Assembly: GCA_964513215.1 (NCBI GenBank) | Contig: CAZELU010000055.1 | Span: 1 to 11,982, forward strand | Source: Casp-actino8 sp964513215 | Lineage (GTDB): Bacteria > Actinomycetota > Acidimicrobiia > Acidimicrobiales > Ilumatobacteraceae | DNA: 11,982 nucleotides | Direction: 5' to 3' | Part shown: piece by piece, positions 1 through 7,652 of the stretch | Layout of the letters: the number at the start of each line of letters is the position of its first letter | How positions within the stretch are numbered: position 1 is the stretch's first letter | The notes under the pieces: model-generated | Database searches by the model: none | Seen by the model: the letters and a program-made list of their open reading frames with translations, nothing else | Told to the model about the DNA's origin: nothing | Program-made: the position numbers and the translations under genes

Positions 1-40
1 CCAGATCATCGACGGCCAACCCGTCGGCACCGCCGAATGA
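1..40 (+). CDS. C-terminal end of an unidentified rightward gene (partial)
   Basis: Reading from base 2, the frame gives QIIDGQPVGTAE and then TGA at 38-40. Nothing more of the protein is in the window, so no family can be assigned. The case for a real gene end is contextual. This frame stops one base before a strong hairpin (42-83), which is what a gene end followed by a terminator looks like. The other two forward frames read through the hairpin. The neighbour at 105-1706 is convergent with it. Confidence 0.4.
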   Translation, partial: QIIDGQPVGTAE

Positions 41-41
41 T

Positions 42-83
42 TGGGTGCGAAACCCTGGCAGATTTGCCGGGGGTTCGCACCCA
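42..83. terminator. Long hairpin between convergent gene ends, without U-tract
   Basis: Bases 42-51 (TGGGTGCGAA) pair perfectly with 74-83 (TTCGCACCCA). The stem continues with 52-60 against 65-73, with one A/G mismatch and one T-G wobble, around a GATT loop at 61-64. This makes a stem of about 19 pairs. It lies between the rightward gene ending at 40 and the leftward mutase ending at 105, so it can act on either strand. Neither side has a run of T. Tail-less hairpin terminators have been proposed in actinobacteria. Termination here is inferred from structure and position only. Confidence 0.6.
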
Positions 84-104
84 TGAAGGCTAGGTAATAC
101 AAAG

Positions 105-1706
105 TCAGAGGAGTTCGGAGAGGGCGGTGAGGAACGGGCTCGGGTCCTCGCCCACCGCCTCGCCGTACAACTTCACCTTCGGCTCGGTCCCACTCGGCCG
201 CACCTGCAACCTCACGCGCTCCCCGCCCACGCCCTCCAGCCACAGTCGCAACAAGGTCGCCTCCGGATAATCCACCACTTCCACCACACGCCGACCCGCG
301 ATTGCACTCGGCGGATTCGCGCGCAACCGCTCGACCGCGGCGATCCCCGCCGCCGGATCGAGCCGAACACTCGTCTCGGCCGTCAGGTGTCGTCCGAACC
401 GAGCCGCGATGTCGTCCAGGAGATCGTCGATCGTCTTGCCGTCGCGCGCCGCCACACTCGCGACCTCGAGCATGACCACGGCCGCCGTGATGCCGTCCTT
501 GTCGAGCGGACGATCGGCCACCAGATAACCGAGTGCCTGTTCGTACGCGAACACCAGACGCTTGTTGGAATTCTTCAGCGCCGCGTCGGCGATCCACTTG
601 AACCCGGTGAACGTCTCGGCGTACGCCACACCACTCGCGGCCGCCATCTTGCCCACCAGCGACGACGACACCAGAGTGCTCACCATCAAACGATCAGTCC
701 CCGACGTGAAGCGCAACACGTGGTCGGCGAGCAACCAGCCAATTTCGTCGCCGCGCAACAACCGCCAACTGCCGTCGCGACCCGGAATCGCCACCCCGAG
801 TCGATCGGCGTCGGGATCATTGGCGATCGCGATCGATGCACCAGCCGCGCGGGCCGCCTCCACCACCAGGTCCATCGCCCCGGGTTCTTCCGGATTCGGA
901 AACGACACGGTCGGGAACGAACCGTCCGGATCGTGTTGCGCGGCCACCACGATCGGCTCTCCCACACCCGCGCGTTCGAACACGCGATCAGCCACCATTC
1001 CACCCACACCGTGCAGCGCCGTGTACGCGAAACGAACCGGCGGCGCATCGCGCACGAGGCGCACCGACGGCACCCAATCGACGTACGCATCGATCACGTC
1101 GTCGCCCAGTCGCACGATCAGTGGATGGTCGACATCGCTCAACGGCACCGCCGTCGGATCGAGACGGCCGATCGCCTCGGCGATGAGCGTGTCGTGCGGT
1201 GGCACGATCTGCGCACCCGAGCCCAGATACACCTTGTAACCGTTGTCGGCCGGAGGATTGTGGCTCGCCGTCACCATCACGCCCGCCGCGCAACCGAGTC
1301 GCGTGATGTTCCAGGCCAACACCGGTGTGGGCACCACCCGTGGCATCACATACGCCTTCACTCCGCGGGCCGCCGCCACCCGAGCGGTGTCGAGCGCGAA
1401 TGCATCGCTCTTGCGTCGCGCATCCCATCCGATCACCACACCGCACTCCGCCGCATTCGGCACCGAAGCCAACAGGTGATCGATCAGCCCGGCCGCTGCT
1501 TGCCGAACCACCAGTCGATTCATCCGTAGCGGCCCGGCTCCCACCGCCGCGCGTAGTCCCGCCGTACCGAACGAGAGACGACCGGCGAACCGTTCGGTCA
1601 GGATGGCATCGTCACCGTCGATCAGCGAACGAAGTTCGTCACGCAGATCGGCGTCGGGTTCGGCCGCGAGCCACGCACGAGCAACCGAGCGCGCATCGCC
1701 CGACAC
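105..1706 (-). CDS. Phospho-sugar mutase, PGM2 type (phosphoglucomutase / phosphopentomutase)
   Basis: This cytosolic alpha-D-phosphohexomutase would move phosphate between C1 and C6 of a hexose, or C1 and C5 of a pentose. With the GTG start at 1706 it has 533 residues. Domain signatures occur in order: FGTAGLRAAVGAGPLRMNRL, typical of the PGM2 branch; the phosphoserine loop TASHNP with Ser148; the metal loop DPDADR at 297-302; GDEIG at about 319-323; the sugar-recognition loop YEQALGY at about 388; and the phosphate-binding RPSGTEPKVKLYGE starting near Arg503. The recognition loop has Gln390 where many relatives have a second Glu. I chose GTG 1706 because it follows the kinase stop codon (1709-1711) by two bases. 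An in-frame GTG at 1718 is the alternative; the open frame reaching 1805 would overlap the kinase and adds non-homologous residues. It is probably co-transcribed with the kinase, and that pairing makes a pentose-phosphate role plausible. Confidence 0.9.
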   Translation of the reverse strand: MSGDARSVARAWLAAEPDADLRDELRSLIDGDDAILTERFAGRLSFGTAGLRAAVGAGPLRMNRLVVRQAAAGLIDHLLASVPNAAECGVVIGWDARRKSDAFALDTARVAAARGVKAYVMPRVVPTPVLAWNITRLGCAAGVMVTASHNPPADNGYKVYLGSGAQIVPPHDTLIAEAIGRLDPTAVPLSDVDHPLIVRLGDDVIDAYVDWVPSVRLVRDAPPVRFAYTALHGVGGMVADRVFERAGVGEPIVVAAQHDPDGSFPTVSFPNPEEPGAMDLVVEAARAAGASIAIANDPDADRLGVAIPGRDGSWRLLRGDEIGWLLADHVLRFTSGTDRLMVSTLVSSSLVGKMAAASGVAYAETFTGFKWIADAALKNSNKRLVFAYEQALGYLVADRPLDKDGITAAVVMLEVASVAARDGKTIDDLLDDIAARFGRHLTAETSVRLDPAAGIAAVERLRANPPSAIAGRRVVEVVDYPEATLLRLWLEGVGGERVRLQVRPSGTEPKVKLYGEAVGEDPSPFLTALSELL

Positions 1707-1708
1707 GC

Positions 1709-2883
1709 TCAGCCCCACGGGATGAGCGTGCGCAATTCGACCAACGGCCGAGGTCCCACGTGGGAGATCACTTCGGCCGCGGCGATGGAGCCGAGTCGTC
1801 CGCACTCGGCCAACGAGTATCCGTTGGTGAGGCCGAACAAGAATCCGGCCGCGAACAGGTCACCGGCACCGGTGGTGTCGAGAACCTGCCCCACCTCTTC
1901 GGCCGCCACGTCGACGATGCGATCGGCGGTGATGATGGCAGCACCTTGCGGACCGCGCGTGATCACGGCCAACGCACTGTCGCGTCGCACCGCCGCCACC
2001 GCCGCCTCGAAACTGTCGAGCTCGTACAACGACATGAGTTCGTGTTCGTTGCCGAACAAGATGTCGACTTCGTCTTNNNNNNNNNNNNNNNNNNNNNNNN
2101 NNNNNNNNNNNNNNNNNNNNNNNNNNNNNNNNNNNNNNNNNNNNNNNNNNNNNNNNNNNNNNNNNNNNNNNNNNNNTCGTACAACGACATGAGTTCGTGT
2201 TCGTTGCCGAACAAGATGTCGACTTCGTCTTCGACCAGCGCGCGGAAGTCGTCACGGTGGCGATCGACGCAAAAACTGTCGGACAACGTGAGCGACACTT
2301 GACGGCCGGCTCGGTGAGCAACCTGCGCCGCGTGGCGGAACGCCTGCTTCGCATCGTCACGATCGAAGAGGTAGCCCTCCATGTACAGAACACGACCGGC
2401 CGCCACCACCCGCTCGTCGATGTCGGTCGGGCACAAGTACGACGACACGCCGAGATAGGTGTTCATGGTGCGTTGCGCGTCGGGCGTGACCACGATGATG
2501 CAACGTCCCGTCGGCATGCCGTCCATGTGCTCGCCCGGAGCGAAGTGCACACCGACTGCTCGCAGGTCGTGCCCGAACACCTCACCCAGATCGTCGGCGC
2601 TCACCTTTCCGATGTAGGCGGCACTGCCACCGAAGCTGGAGACACCGCAGACCGTGTTGGCCGCCGAACCGCCGCTCATCTCGACGGCCGAGCCCAACGC
2701 CTTGTACAAGTGAAGTGCGCGGTCGGTGTCGATGAGAGTCATCGAACCCTTGGTGAGTGCCTCGCGATGAATGAACGAGTCATCGGCCTGAGCGATCACG
2801 TCGACGAGCGAATTGCCGATTCCGACGACGTCGTAACGGGTTCCGTCGGAACGCGTCGCTCGCGAAGGCGCGGTGGTGGGCAC
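1709..2883 (-). CDS. PfkB-family kinase, adenosine kinase-like; interrupted by an assembly gap
   Basis: This is a ribokinase/PfkB-fold ATP-dependent kinase, closest by eye to bacterial proteins annotated as adenosine kinase; the sugar or nucleoside substrate cannot be fixed from sequence. As printed, 100 N plus a duplicated 55-base block split it. Removing 155 bases (the N run and one copy) gives one continuous frame of 339 residues. Codon 236 (GAG) is then formed from bases 2178, 2177 and 2021. Landmarks in the repaired numbering: VVGIGNSLVDV at 19-29; the substrate-lid motif SGGSAAN at 70-76; NEHE at 227-230, the metal-associated NxxE; and the anion-hole/catalytic motif DTTGAGD ending in Asp290. 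The GTG start at 2883 lies 36 bases from the divergent aminopeptidase start, with a TAGCGT box just upstream. The stop precedes the mutase start by two bases, so the two form an operon. The gene should not be called a pseudogene. Confidence 0.9.
2022..2076. repeat. Left copy of a 55-base exact duplication flanking the N run
   Basis: Bases 2022-2076, from TCGTACAACGAC to GACTTCGTCTT, are identical to 2177-2231. They run directly into the Ns and encode the kinase segment DILFGNEHELMSLY on the minus strand. Fifty-five is a standard final k-mer length in common short-read assemblers, so this looks like the shared end of two contigs that were scaffolded rather than merged. It is not a biological repeat. 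Confidence 0.95.
2077..2176. other. Assembly gap of 100 N; probably no missing sequence
   Basis: This is a run of exactly 100 N, a conventional placeholder length. Both edges carry the same 55 bases, and joining them restores an uninterrupted PfkB kinase frame with no lost or extra codons. The most economical reading is that nothing is missing and the contigs overlap by 55 bases. Confidence 0.95.
2177..2231. repeat. Right copy of the 55-base exact duplication
   Basis: This is the identical partner of 2022-2076 and starts at the first base after the Ns. It belongs to the same kinase codons and should be counted once in any repaired sequence. Confidence 0.95.
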
Positions 2884-2918
2884 GGCCTCCCACGCTAGTT
2901 CGCAAGTACGCTCGGCCC
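2884..2918. promoter_or_regulatory. Divergent promoter region between the kinase and the aminopeptidase
   Basis: Only 35 bases separate the two GTG start codons. On the plus strand TACGCT (2907-2912) fits the -10 pattern TANNNT and lies exactly at -12 to -7 relative to the aminopeptidase GTG at 2919. On the minus strand TAGCGT (2897 to 2892) would start RNA near 2885, two or three bases before the kinase GTG at 2883. Neither start has a convincing Shine-Dalgarno sequence. Both mRNAs are therefore probably leaderless or nearly so, with the -35 side of each promoter lying towards or inside the opposite gene. This is inferred from motif and spacing. Confidence 0.55.
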
Positions 2919-5486
2919 GTGACCGTTCTCGCCCCTCGTGATGCTTCCGAACTCGATCCGCACCGCCTGCCCCGGCACGTTCTGCCCCGGCGCTACGACC
3001 TCGTGCTCACACCCGATCTGGCCGGTGCATCCTTCACCGGCAATGTCGTCATCACGGCTGATGTCGTTGCCACCACACGCCTCATCGCCCTCAACGCCGC
3101 CGAGCTCGACATCGAGACCGTGTTCATTGATGGGCAGCCCGCACCGTTCTCGCTCGACGACGACCGCGAACGACTGCTGATCGGCGCACTCGCCGATGTG
3201 GGTCCGGGCTCCACCACCATCGACATCACCTTCCGCGGCACTCTGAACGACAAGCTGCGTGGCTTCTACCGCAGCACCTATCGCGACGAGAACGGCGTCG
3301 AGCACGTGATCGCCTGCTCGCAGATGCAGTCCACCGACTGCCGTCGCGCGTTCCCCTGCTTCGACGAGCCCGACTTCAAAGCCGTCTTCGGGGTGACCCT
3401 CATGGTCGACGACGGAATCATGGCCGTGAGCAACGGACCCGAGATCTCTCGCACACGCGACGAAGCAGCGAGCAAGGATGCGGTGCGATTCGCCGACACC
3501 ATGGTCATGAGCACCTATCTCGTGGCGTTCGTGGTGGGTCGTCTCGAAGCCACCGCCCCCATCGACGTTCGCGGTGTGCCGCTGCGCATCGTGCACGTTC
3601 CCGGCAAGGGGCACCTCACCGACTTCGGACTCGACGTGGGCGCCAAGAGCCTGGCCTGGTTCACCGATTACTACGGCATTCCGTACGCCGACGCCAAGAT
3701 CGACATGATTGCGCTGCCCGACTTCGCGGCCGGTGCCATGGAGAACGTGGGCTGCATCACGTATCGCGAGAACCTCCTCCTGGTCGATCCCGAGACCAGC
3801 ACCCAGATCGAGAAAGAACTCGTGGCCGATGTGGTGAGCCACGAACTGGCCCACATGTGGTTCGGCGACCTCGTGACCATGAAGTGGTGGAACGGCATCT
3901 GGCTCAACGAGGCATTCGCCACGTTCATGGAGATCGCCGCGGTCGACGCCTACCGACCCGATTGGGATCGTTGGACGAGCTTCTCCCTCGAGCGCTCGGT
4001 GGCGTTCGAGACCGACTCGCTCGCAGCCACGCGTTCAGTCGAATACGAAGTGCGGTCACCGCAGGACTGCGAGGGCATGTTCGACGTGCTCACGTATCAG
4101 AAGGGCGGATCACTGCTCCGCATGCTCGAGCAGTACCTCACCACACCACGCTTCCGCGCCGGGGTTCGCCACTACCTCAACGCTCACGCCTACAAGAACA
4201 CCGAGACATCCGACCTGTGGGATTCGATCGAGGCGGCGGTGTCGGCTGACGGCGGCGAACCGGTGCGCGCTCTCATGGACTCGTGGATCTGGCAACCCGG
4301 CTATCCACTCGTGACCGCTGCACTCCGCAACGGAAAACTCCATCTCACACAGCAGCGCTTCTCGTTCGACGCCGAAACGATCGCCGATCCGCAGACGTGG
4401 TACGTCCCGGTGCACGTGCGCGCCGGCAACAGCGAGCAAGTCGTCCTCCTCACCGAGTCGACCCTCGACGTCGAACTCGCCGACACCTCCGTGCCCATCG
4501 TGGTCAACGCCGGCGGGTCGGGCTTCTACCGCGTGGCCTACTCGGCCGAACTACTCGCCCGCATCGATCGCACGGTTCTGCGCTCGCTCACCACCATCGA
4601 GCGCTACAACCTCGTCGACGACGCCTGGAACGCGGTGGTGGCCGGACGCCTCGCCGCGGCCGACTATCTCGCCTTCGTGGAAGGTTTCGTCGACGAACGC
4701 GAACTGGCGGTCTGGCAAGCCGTCGCCAACGGTCTGCGCGCAACCGGCCGACTGGTCGCCGACGACGCGTACGCGTCGTTCCGCCGTCGCGTCGCCGCGT
4801 TGGTGAAGCCCGTACTGACCGATCTCGGTTGGCAACCCGAACCGGGCGAAAGTGAACTTCGCGCCAAACTGCGCGGCCTGATCGTCACACTCCTCGCGGT
4901 GACTGGTGGCGACGCCGATGCGCAACAACGATGTCGCGAACTCCTGGCCGCCGCGCAACGTGACGCCACCTCGGTCGACCCCGAACTCACCGCGGCCGCC
5001 ACCACTGTCGTGGCCGCCACCGGCGGCGAGGCCGAGTACGTCGACATGCAGCAGCGCTTCCTCACCGCCGACACTCCTCAGGAACAACTCCGCTACCTCT
5101 ACGCACTGGCCGACTTCGACTCGGCCGAGCTCGTCGCTCGCACCTGCGAGTTCGCTCTGAGCGGTCAGGTCAAGACGCAGAATGCCCCGTTCCTGTTGGC
5201 TCGCTGCATCGCCAACCGCAATCACGGAATCGTGGCCTGGGAGTTCGTCCGCCGCCATTGGCAGCGGGCCAACGACGAGTTCCCCATCAACACGATCGCC
5301 CGCATGGTCGATCCGGTGAAGCTTCTCAACACACCTCAACTCGAAGCCGACGTGCAGTCGTTCTTCGCCGAGCACCCCATTCCACAGGCCGTGAAGACAC
5401 TCGAACAGGTGCTCGAGCGTCAGAGGGTGAACGTCGCGCTGCGCCAGCGCGAGGAAGAACCCCTCACCCGCGCCCTCGGATCCTGA
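2919..5486 (+). CDS. pepN: M1-family zinc aminopeptidase (aminopeptidase N type)
   Basis: This metallopeptidase removes N-terminal residues from peptides, probably in cytosolic peptide turnover; no signal peptide or membrane segment is visible. At 855 residues it has normal length for actinobacterial PepN. An N-terminal beta domain begins near LPRHVLPRRYDLVLTPDL. The catalytic domain contains the exopeptidase motif GAMEN at 272-276, the zinc site HELAH at 308-312 with the third ligand Glu331 in WLNEAFA (HEXXH-x18-E), and the transition-state tyrosine Tyr393 in LTYQKGG. The C-terminal half, from roughly residue 520, is the helical ERAP1-like domain. All catalytic residues are present. GTG 2919 is chosen because the mature family sequence begins shortly after it and the -10 box TACGCT places transcription start on this codon. 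The next gene begins 61 bases downstream. Confidence 0.95.
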   Translation: MTVLAPRDASELDPHRLPRHVLPRRYDLVLTPDLAGASFTGNVVITADVVATTRLIALNAAELDIETVFIDGQPAPFSLDDDRERLLIGALADVGPGSTTIDITFRGTLNDKLRGFYRSTYRDENGVEHVIACSQMQSTDCRRAFPCFDEPDFKAVFGVTLMVDDGIMAVSNGPEISRTRDEAASKDAVRFADTMVMSTYLVAFVVGRLEATAPIDVRGVPLRIVHVPGKGHLTDFGLDVGAKSLAWFTDYYGIPYADAKIDMIALPDFAAGAMENVGCITYRENLLLVDPETSTQIEKELVADVVSHELAHMWFGDLVTMKWWNGIWLNEAFATFMEIAAVDAYRPDWDRWTSFSLERSVAFETDSLAATRSVEYEVRSPQDCEGMFDVLTYQKGGSLLRMLEQYLTTPRFRAGVRHYLNAHAYKNTETSDLWDSIEAAVSADGGEPVRALMDSWIWQPGYPLVTAALRNGKLHLTQQRFSFDAETIADPQTWYVPVHVRAGNSEQVVLLTESTLDVELADTSVPIVVNAGGSGFYRVAYSAELLARIDRTVLRSLTTIERYNLVDDAWNAVVAGRLAAADYLAFVEGFVDERELAVWQAVANGLRATGRLVADDAYASFRRRVAALVKPVLTDLGWQPEPGESELRAKLRGLIVTLLAVTGGDADAQQRCRELLAAAQRDATSVDPELTAAATTVVAATGGEAEYVDMQQRFLTADTPQEQLRYLYALADFDSAELVARTCEFALSGQVKTQNAPFLLARCIANRNHGIVAWEFVRRHWQRANDEFPINTIARMVDPVKLLNTPQLEADVQSFFAEHPIPQAVKTLEQVLERQRVNVALRQREEEPLTRALGS

Positions 5487-5547
5487 GCGACCGCTCGGCT
5501 ACGGTCGGTCTCACCTCGGCCGAAACACTCCGCGACGAAGGGGAACC
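5487..5547 (+). promoter_or_regulatory. Possible promoter and ribosome binding site before the hydratase gene
   Basis: The spacer holds TACGGT at 5500-5505, a TANNNT-type -10 that would start RNA near 5512. The purine-rich AAGGGG at 5538-5543 lies four bases before the ATG at 5548. Unlike the flanking leaderless candidates, this gene therefore appears to have a conventional leader of about 36 bases. There is no clear -35 element. Read-through from the aminopeptidase is equally possible. Confidence 0.4.
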
Positions 5548-6360
5548 ATGTCCGATCTCGAGCCCTACCGAGCGTTTCCTCACCTCACGTTCACGCGTCC
5601 GGCCGCCGGCGTTCTGCAGATCACGCTCGACGGCCCCAACCTGAACGCGGTCGGACCCGACGCCCACCGCGAACTCGCCGACGTGTGGTTGGCCGTCGAT
5701 CGCGATCCAGCCACCAACGTGGCCCTTCTCACCGGAGCCGGCAAAGCGTTCTCGGCCGGCGGAAGCTTCGACCTCATCGACGGCATCATCGGTGACTACG
5801 CGATTCGCAGCCGCGTGCTCAAGGAAGCCCGCGATCTCGTGCGCAACGTCATCGAATGCTCGAAGCCCATCGTGTCGGCAATCCACGGCCCCGCCGTCGG
5901 AGCGGGTCTCGTCGCCGCCGTTCTCGCCGATGTGTCGGTGGCCGGGCGCACCGCTCGCATCGTCGACGGGCACACGCGCCTCGGTGTGGCCGCGGGCGAT
6001 CACGCCGCGGTGTGTTGGCCGCTGCTCGCCGGCATGGCCAAGGCGAAGTACTACCTCCTCACGTGTCGCACACTCACCGGCGAGGAAGCCGAGCGAATCG
6101 GCTTGGTATCGCTGTGCGTCGACGACGCCGAGGTGTACGCCACCGCCCTCGAGGTGGCCACCGAACTCGCGAGCGGTGCACAAGCCGCCTTGCGCTTCAC
6201 CAAGCACACTCTCAACCATTGGTATCGCGCCATGATCCCCGCGTTCGACGCGTCGTTGGCGTACGAGTTCTTCGGCTTCGGCGGCCCCGACGCGGCCGAA
6301 GGCGTCGCATCCCATCGCGAGAAGCGCCCACCGCACTTCACCGGACCGGCAGGAGACTGA
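5548..6360 (+). CDS. Enoyl-CoA hydratase/isomerase-family protein with non-canonical active site
   Basis: This 270-residue member of the crotonase superfamily would act on an acyl-CoA thioester. Fold signatures are visible: the oxyanion-hole strand KAFSAGGSFDL (66-76), KPIVSAIHGPAVGAG (106-120) forming the second oxyanion loop, and the TRLGVAAGD turn (143-151). Aligned by eye to classical hydratases, the two catalytic glutamates are replaced, by Val122 (in the GGGCE block) and His142 (in the QPE block). An Asp is present at 151, just after the conserved glycine, where some isomerase or MenB/BadI-like members carry an acidic residue. Simple hydration chemistry is therefore doubtful; isomerase, hydrolase or lyase activity is possible. 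The ATG at 5548 has AAGGGG upstream. The stop is one base before the SDR start, so the two are translationally linked. Confidence 0.85.
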   Translation: MSDLEPYRAFPHLTFTRPAAGVLQITLDGPNLNAVGPDAHRELADVWLAVDRDPATNVALLTGAGKAFSAGGSFDLIDGIIGDYAIRSRVLKEARDLVRNVIECSKPIVSAIHGPAVGAGLVAAVLADVSVAGRTARIVDGHTRLGVAAGDHAAVCWPLLAGMAKAKYYLLTCRTLTGEEAERIGLVSLCVDDAEVYATALEVATELASGAQAALRFTKHTLNHWYRAMIPAFDASLAYEFFGFGGPDAAEGVASHREKRPPHFTGPAGD

Positions 6361-6361
6361 C

Positions 6362-7141
6362 ATGGCCGACATTCCCGCACTCTTCGACCTCACCGGGCGC
6401 ACAGCGCTCATCACTGGCGGCAGCCGCGGTCTCGGTCGCGAGATGGCGCTCGCCTTCGCCGCCGCTGGTGCCGATGTGATGATCGCCAGCCGATCACTCG
6501 AGTCGTGCGAAGAAGCCGCGCGCGAGGTCGAGGCGGCAACAGGACGACGCGCCATCCCCTACGCCTGCCACATCGGGCGCTGGAACGAACTCGACGGACT
6601 CGCCGAGGCTGCCTGGTCGCAGTTGGGCGGAGTCGACATCCTCGTGAACAACGCCGGCAAGTCGCCCTTGTACGACCACGTCGTGAACGTGAACGAGCAA
6701 CTCTGGGATTCGGTTCTCGGCCTCAACCTGAAGGGCCCGTTCCGCCTCTCGGCTCTGCTCGGTACGCGTATGGTCGAGCGAGCCAAGGAGACCGGACGCT
6801 CCGGATCGATCATCAACATCTCGAGCATCGCCGCCATTCACCCCACGCCCGACGTGATTCCGTACACCGCGGCCAAGGCCGGTCTCAACGCCATCACCAT
6901 CGGTTTCGCTCAGACCTTCGGCCCGCACGTGCGCGTGAACTGCATCATGCCCGGCTCGTTTCGCACCGACATCTCCAAGGCCTGGGACTGGAAGATGGTC
7001 GATCAACAGATGAAGCGTGTCGCGCTGCGTCGCGTGGGTGAGCCGCACGAGATCGTCGGCGCAGCCATGTTCCTCGCGAGCGACGCCGGCAGCTACACCA
7101 CCGGCGCGGTGTTCACCGTCGACGGCGGCGTGCCCACCTGA
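6362..7141 (+). CDS. Short-chain dehydrogenase/reductase (SDR), classical type
   Basis: This NAD(P)-dependent oxidoreductase of 259 residues would reduce or oxidise a carbonyl/alcohol group; the substrate is unknown. The cofactor motif TGGSRGLG spans 18-25. NNAG (96-99) stabilises the central sheet. The catalytic tetrad is Asn122, Ser155, Tyr168 and Lys172 in the YTAAK box, and the C-terminus ends in the usual VDGG segment. Arg44 after the second strand (ASRS) hints at NADP preference. The ATG follows the hydratase stop by one base and has AGGAG at 6351-6355. Co-translation with an acyl-CoA enzyme suggests a hydroxyacyl-CoA or related substrate. That pairing is an inference; SDR specificity cannot be read from motifs. 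Confidence 0.92.
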   Translation: MADIPALFDLTGRTALITGGSRGLGREMALAFAAAGADVMIASRSLESCEEAAREVEAATGRRAIPYACHIGRWNELDGLAEAAWSQLGGVDILVNNAGKSPLYDHVVNVNEQLWDSVLGLNLKGPFRLSALLGTRMVERAKETGRSGSIINISSIAAIHPTPDVIPYTAAKAGLNAITIGFAQTFGPHVRVNCIMPGSFRTDISKAWDWKMVDQQMKRVALRRVGEPHEIVGAAMFLASDAGSYTTGAVFTVDGGVPT

Positions 7142-7148
7142 TTCGCAC

Positions 7149-7649
7149 GTGACGTCACTTCTCGTCATCTGCACCGGCAACGCCGCACGTTCGGTGATGG
7201 CCGGTGCGGCCCTGGCCGCGCGCGCGCCGTCACTCACCATCGTCACCGCCGGAACCTTCAGCGTCGACGGCCAGCCGATCAGTTGGCGCACACGCGAAGC
7301 GCTGCAGCGCGTCGAACTCAGTGCACGCAACCACCGCAGCCAGCAGATCACTCCCGAACACGTGGCCGCGGCCGATCTGGTGCTGGCGATGGCCCCCGAA
7401 CACGTCGCGTGGATCAGACGTGAGCACCCGCACGCTGCGCATCGCACCGCCACGCTCAAGCGCCTCGTGCGCGACCTACCTTCCGACGGCCCGATCACCG
7501 AGCGCCTCGACGGTCTAGCCCTTCACACGGTGGCTCTCGAACCGTGGGAGGAAATCATCGATCCGGGGGGTGGCGAAGTCGACGACTTCATCGCCTGCGC
7601 CCACGAAGTGGTGGCCCTGATCGATCAAATCGTCGATCGTCTGCGCTGA
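7149..7649 (+). CDS. Low-molecular-weight protein tyrosine phosphatase family protein
   Basis: This 166-residue protein has the arsenate reductase/LMW-PTP fold and would be a cytosolic phosphatase. The phosphate-binding P-loop CTGNAARS sits at the N-terminus, with nucleophile Cys8 and Arg14 (C-x5-R). A SARNHRSQQIT segment (58-68) matches the family's HRS region. Asp138-Pro139 is the likely general acid, although the aromatic residue usual after DP is replaced by glycine. A protein tyrosine substrate is not proven, since actinobacterial paralogues of this kind are poorly characterised. The GTG at 7149 begins eight bases after the last base of the SDR stop codon and fits the family's start just ahead of the P-loop. 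There is no clear ribosome site, so coupling to the SDR is likely. The gene ends three bases before the convergent CoA-transferase. Confidence 0.88.
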   Translation: MTSLLVICTGNAARSVMAGAALAARAPSLTIVTAGTFSVDGQPISWRTREALQRVELSARNHRSQQITPEHVAAADLVLAMAPEHVAWIRREHPHAAHRTATLKRLVRDLPSDGPITERLDGLALHTVALEPWEEIIDPGGGEVDDFIACAHEVVALIDQIVDRLR

Positions 7650-7652
7650 CCG

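Noticed and set aside
387..1529. 380-residue open frame on the plus strand
   Set aside because: It is antisense to the phospho-sugar mutase, whose motifs are unmistakable. Its translation is rich in Arg and His with no recognisable domain, as expected from shadow frames in GC-rich DNA.
2022..2231. Long direct repeat as a possible mobile-element target duplication or recombination site
   Set aside because: Both copies touch the Ns exactly, encode the same kinase residues, and their merger restores the gene. A contig-end overlap explains everything.
2895..3854. 319-residue open frame on the minus strand
   Set aside because: It lies opposite the N-terminal half of the M1 aminopeptidase and crosses its catalytic motifs. 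The composition is His/Gly/Val-rich with no domain.
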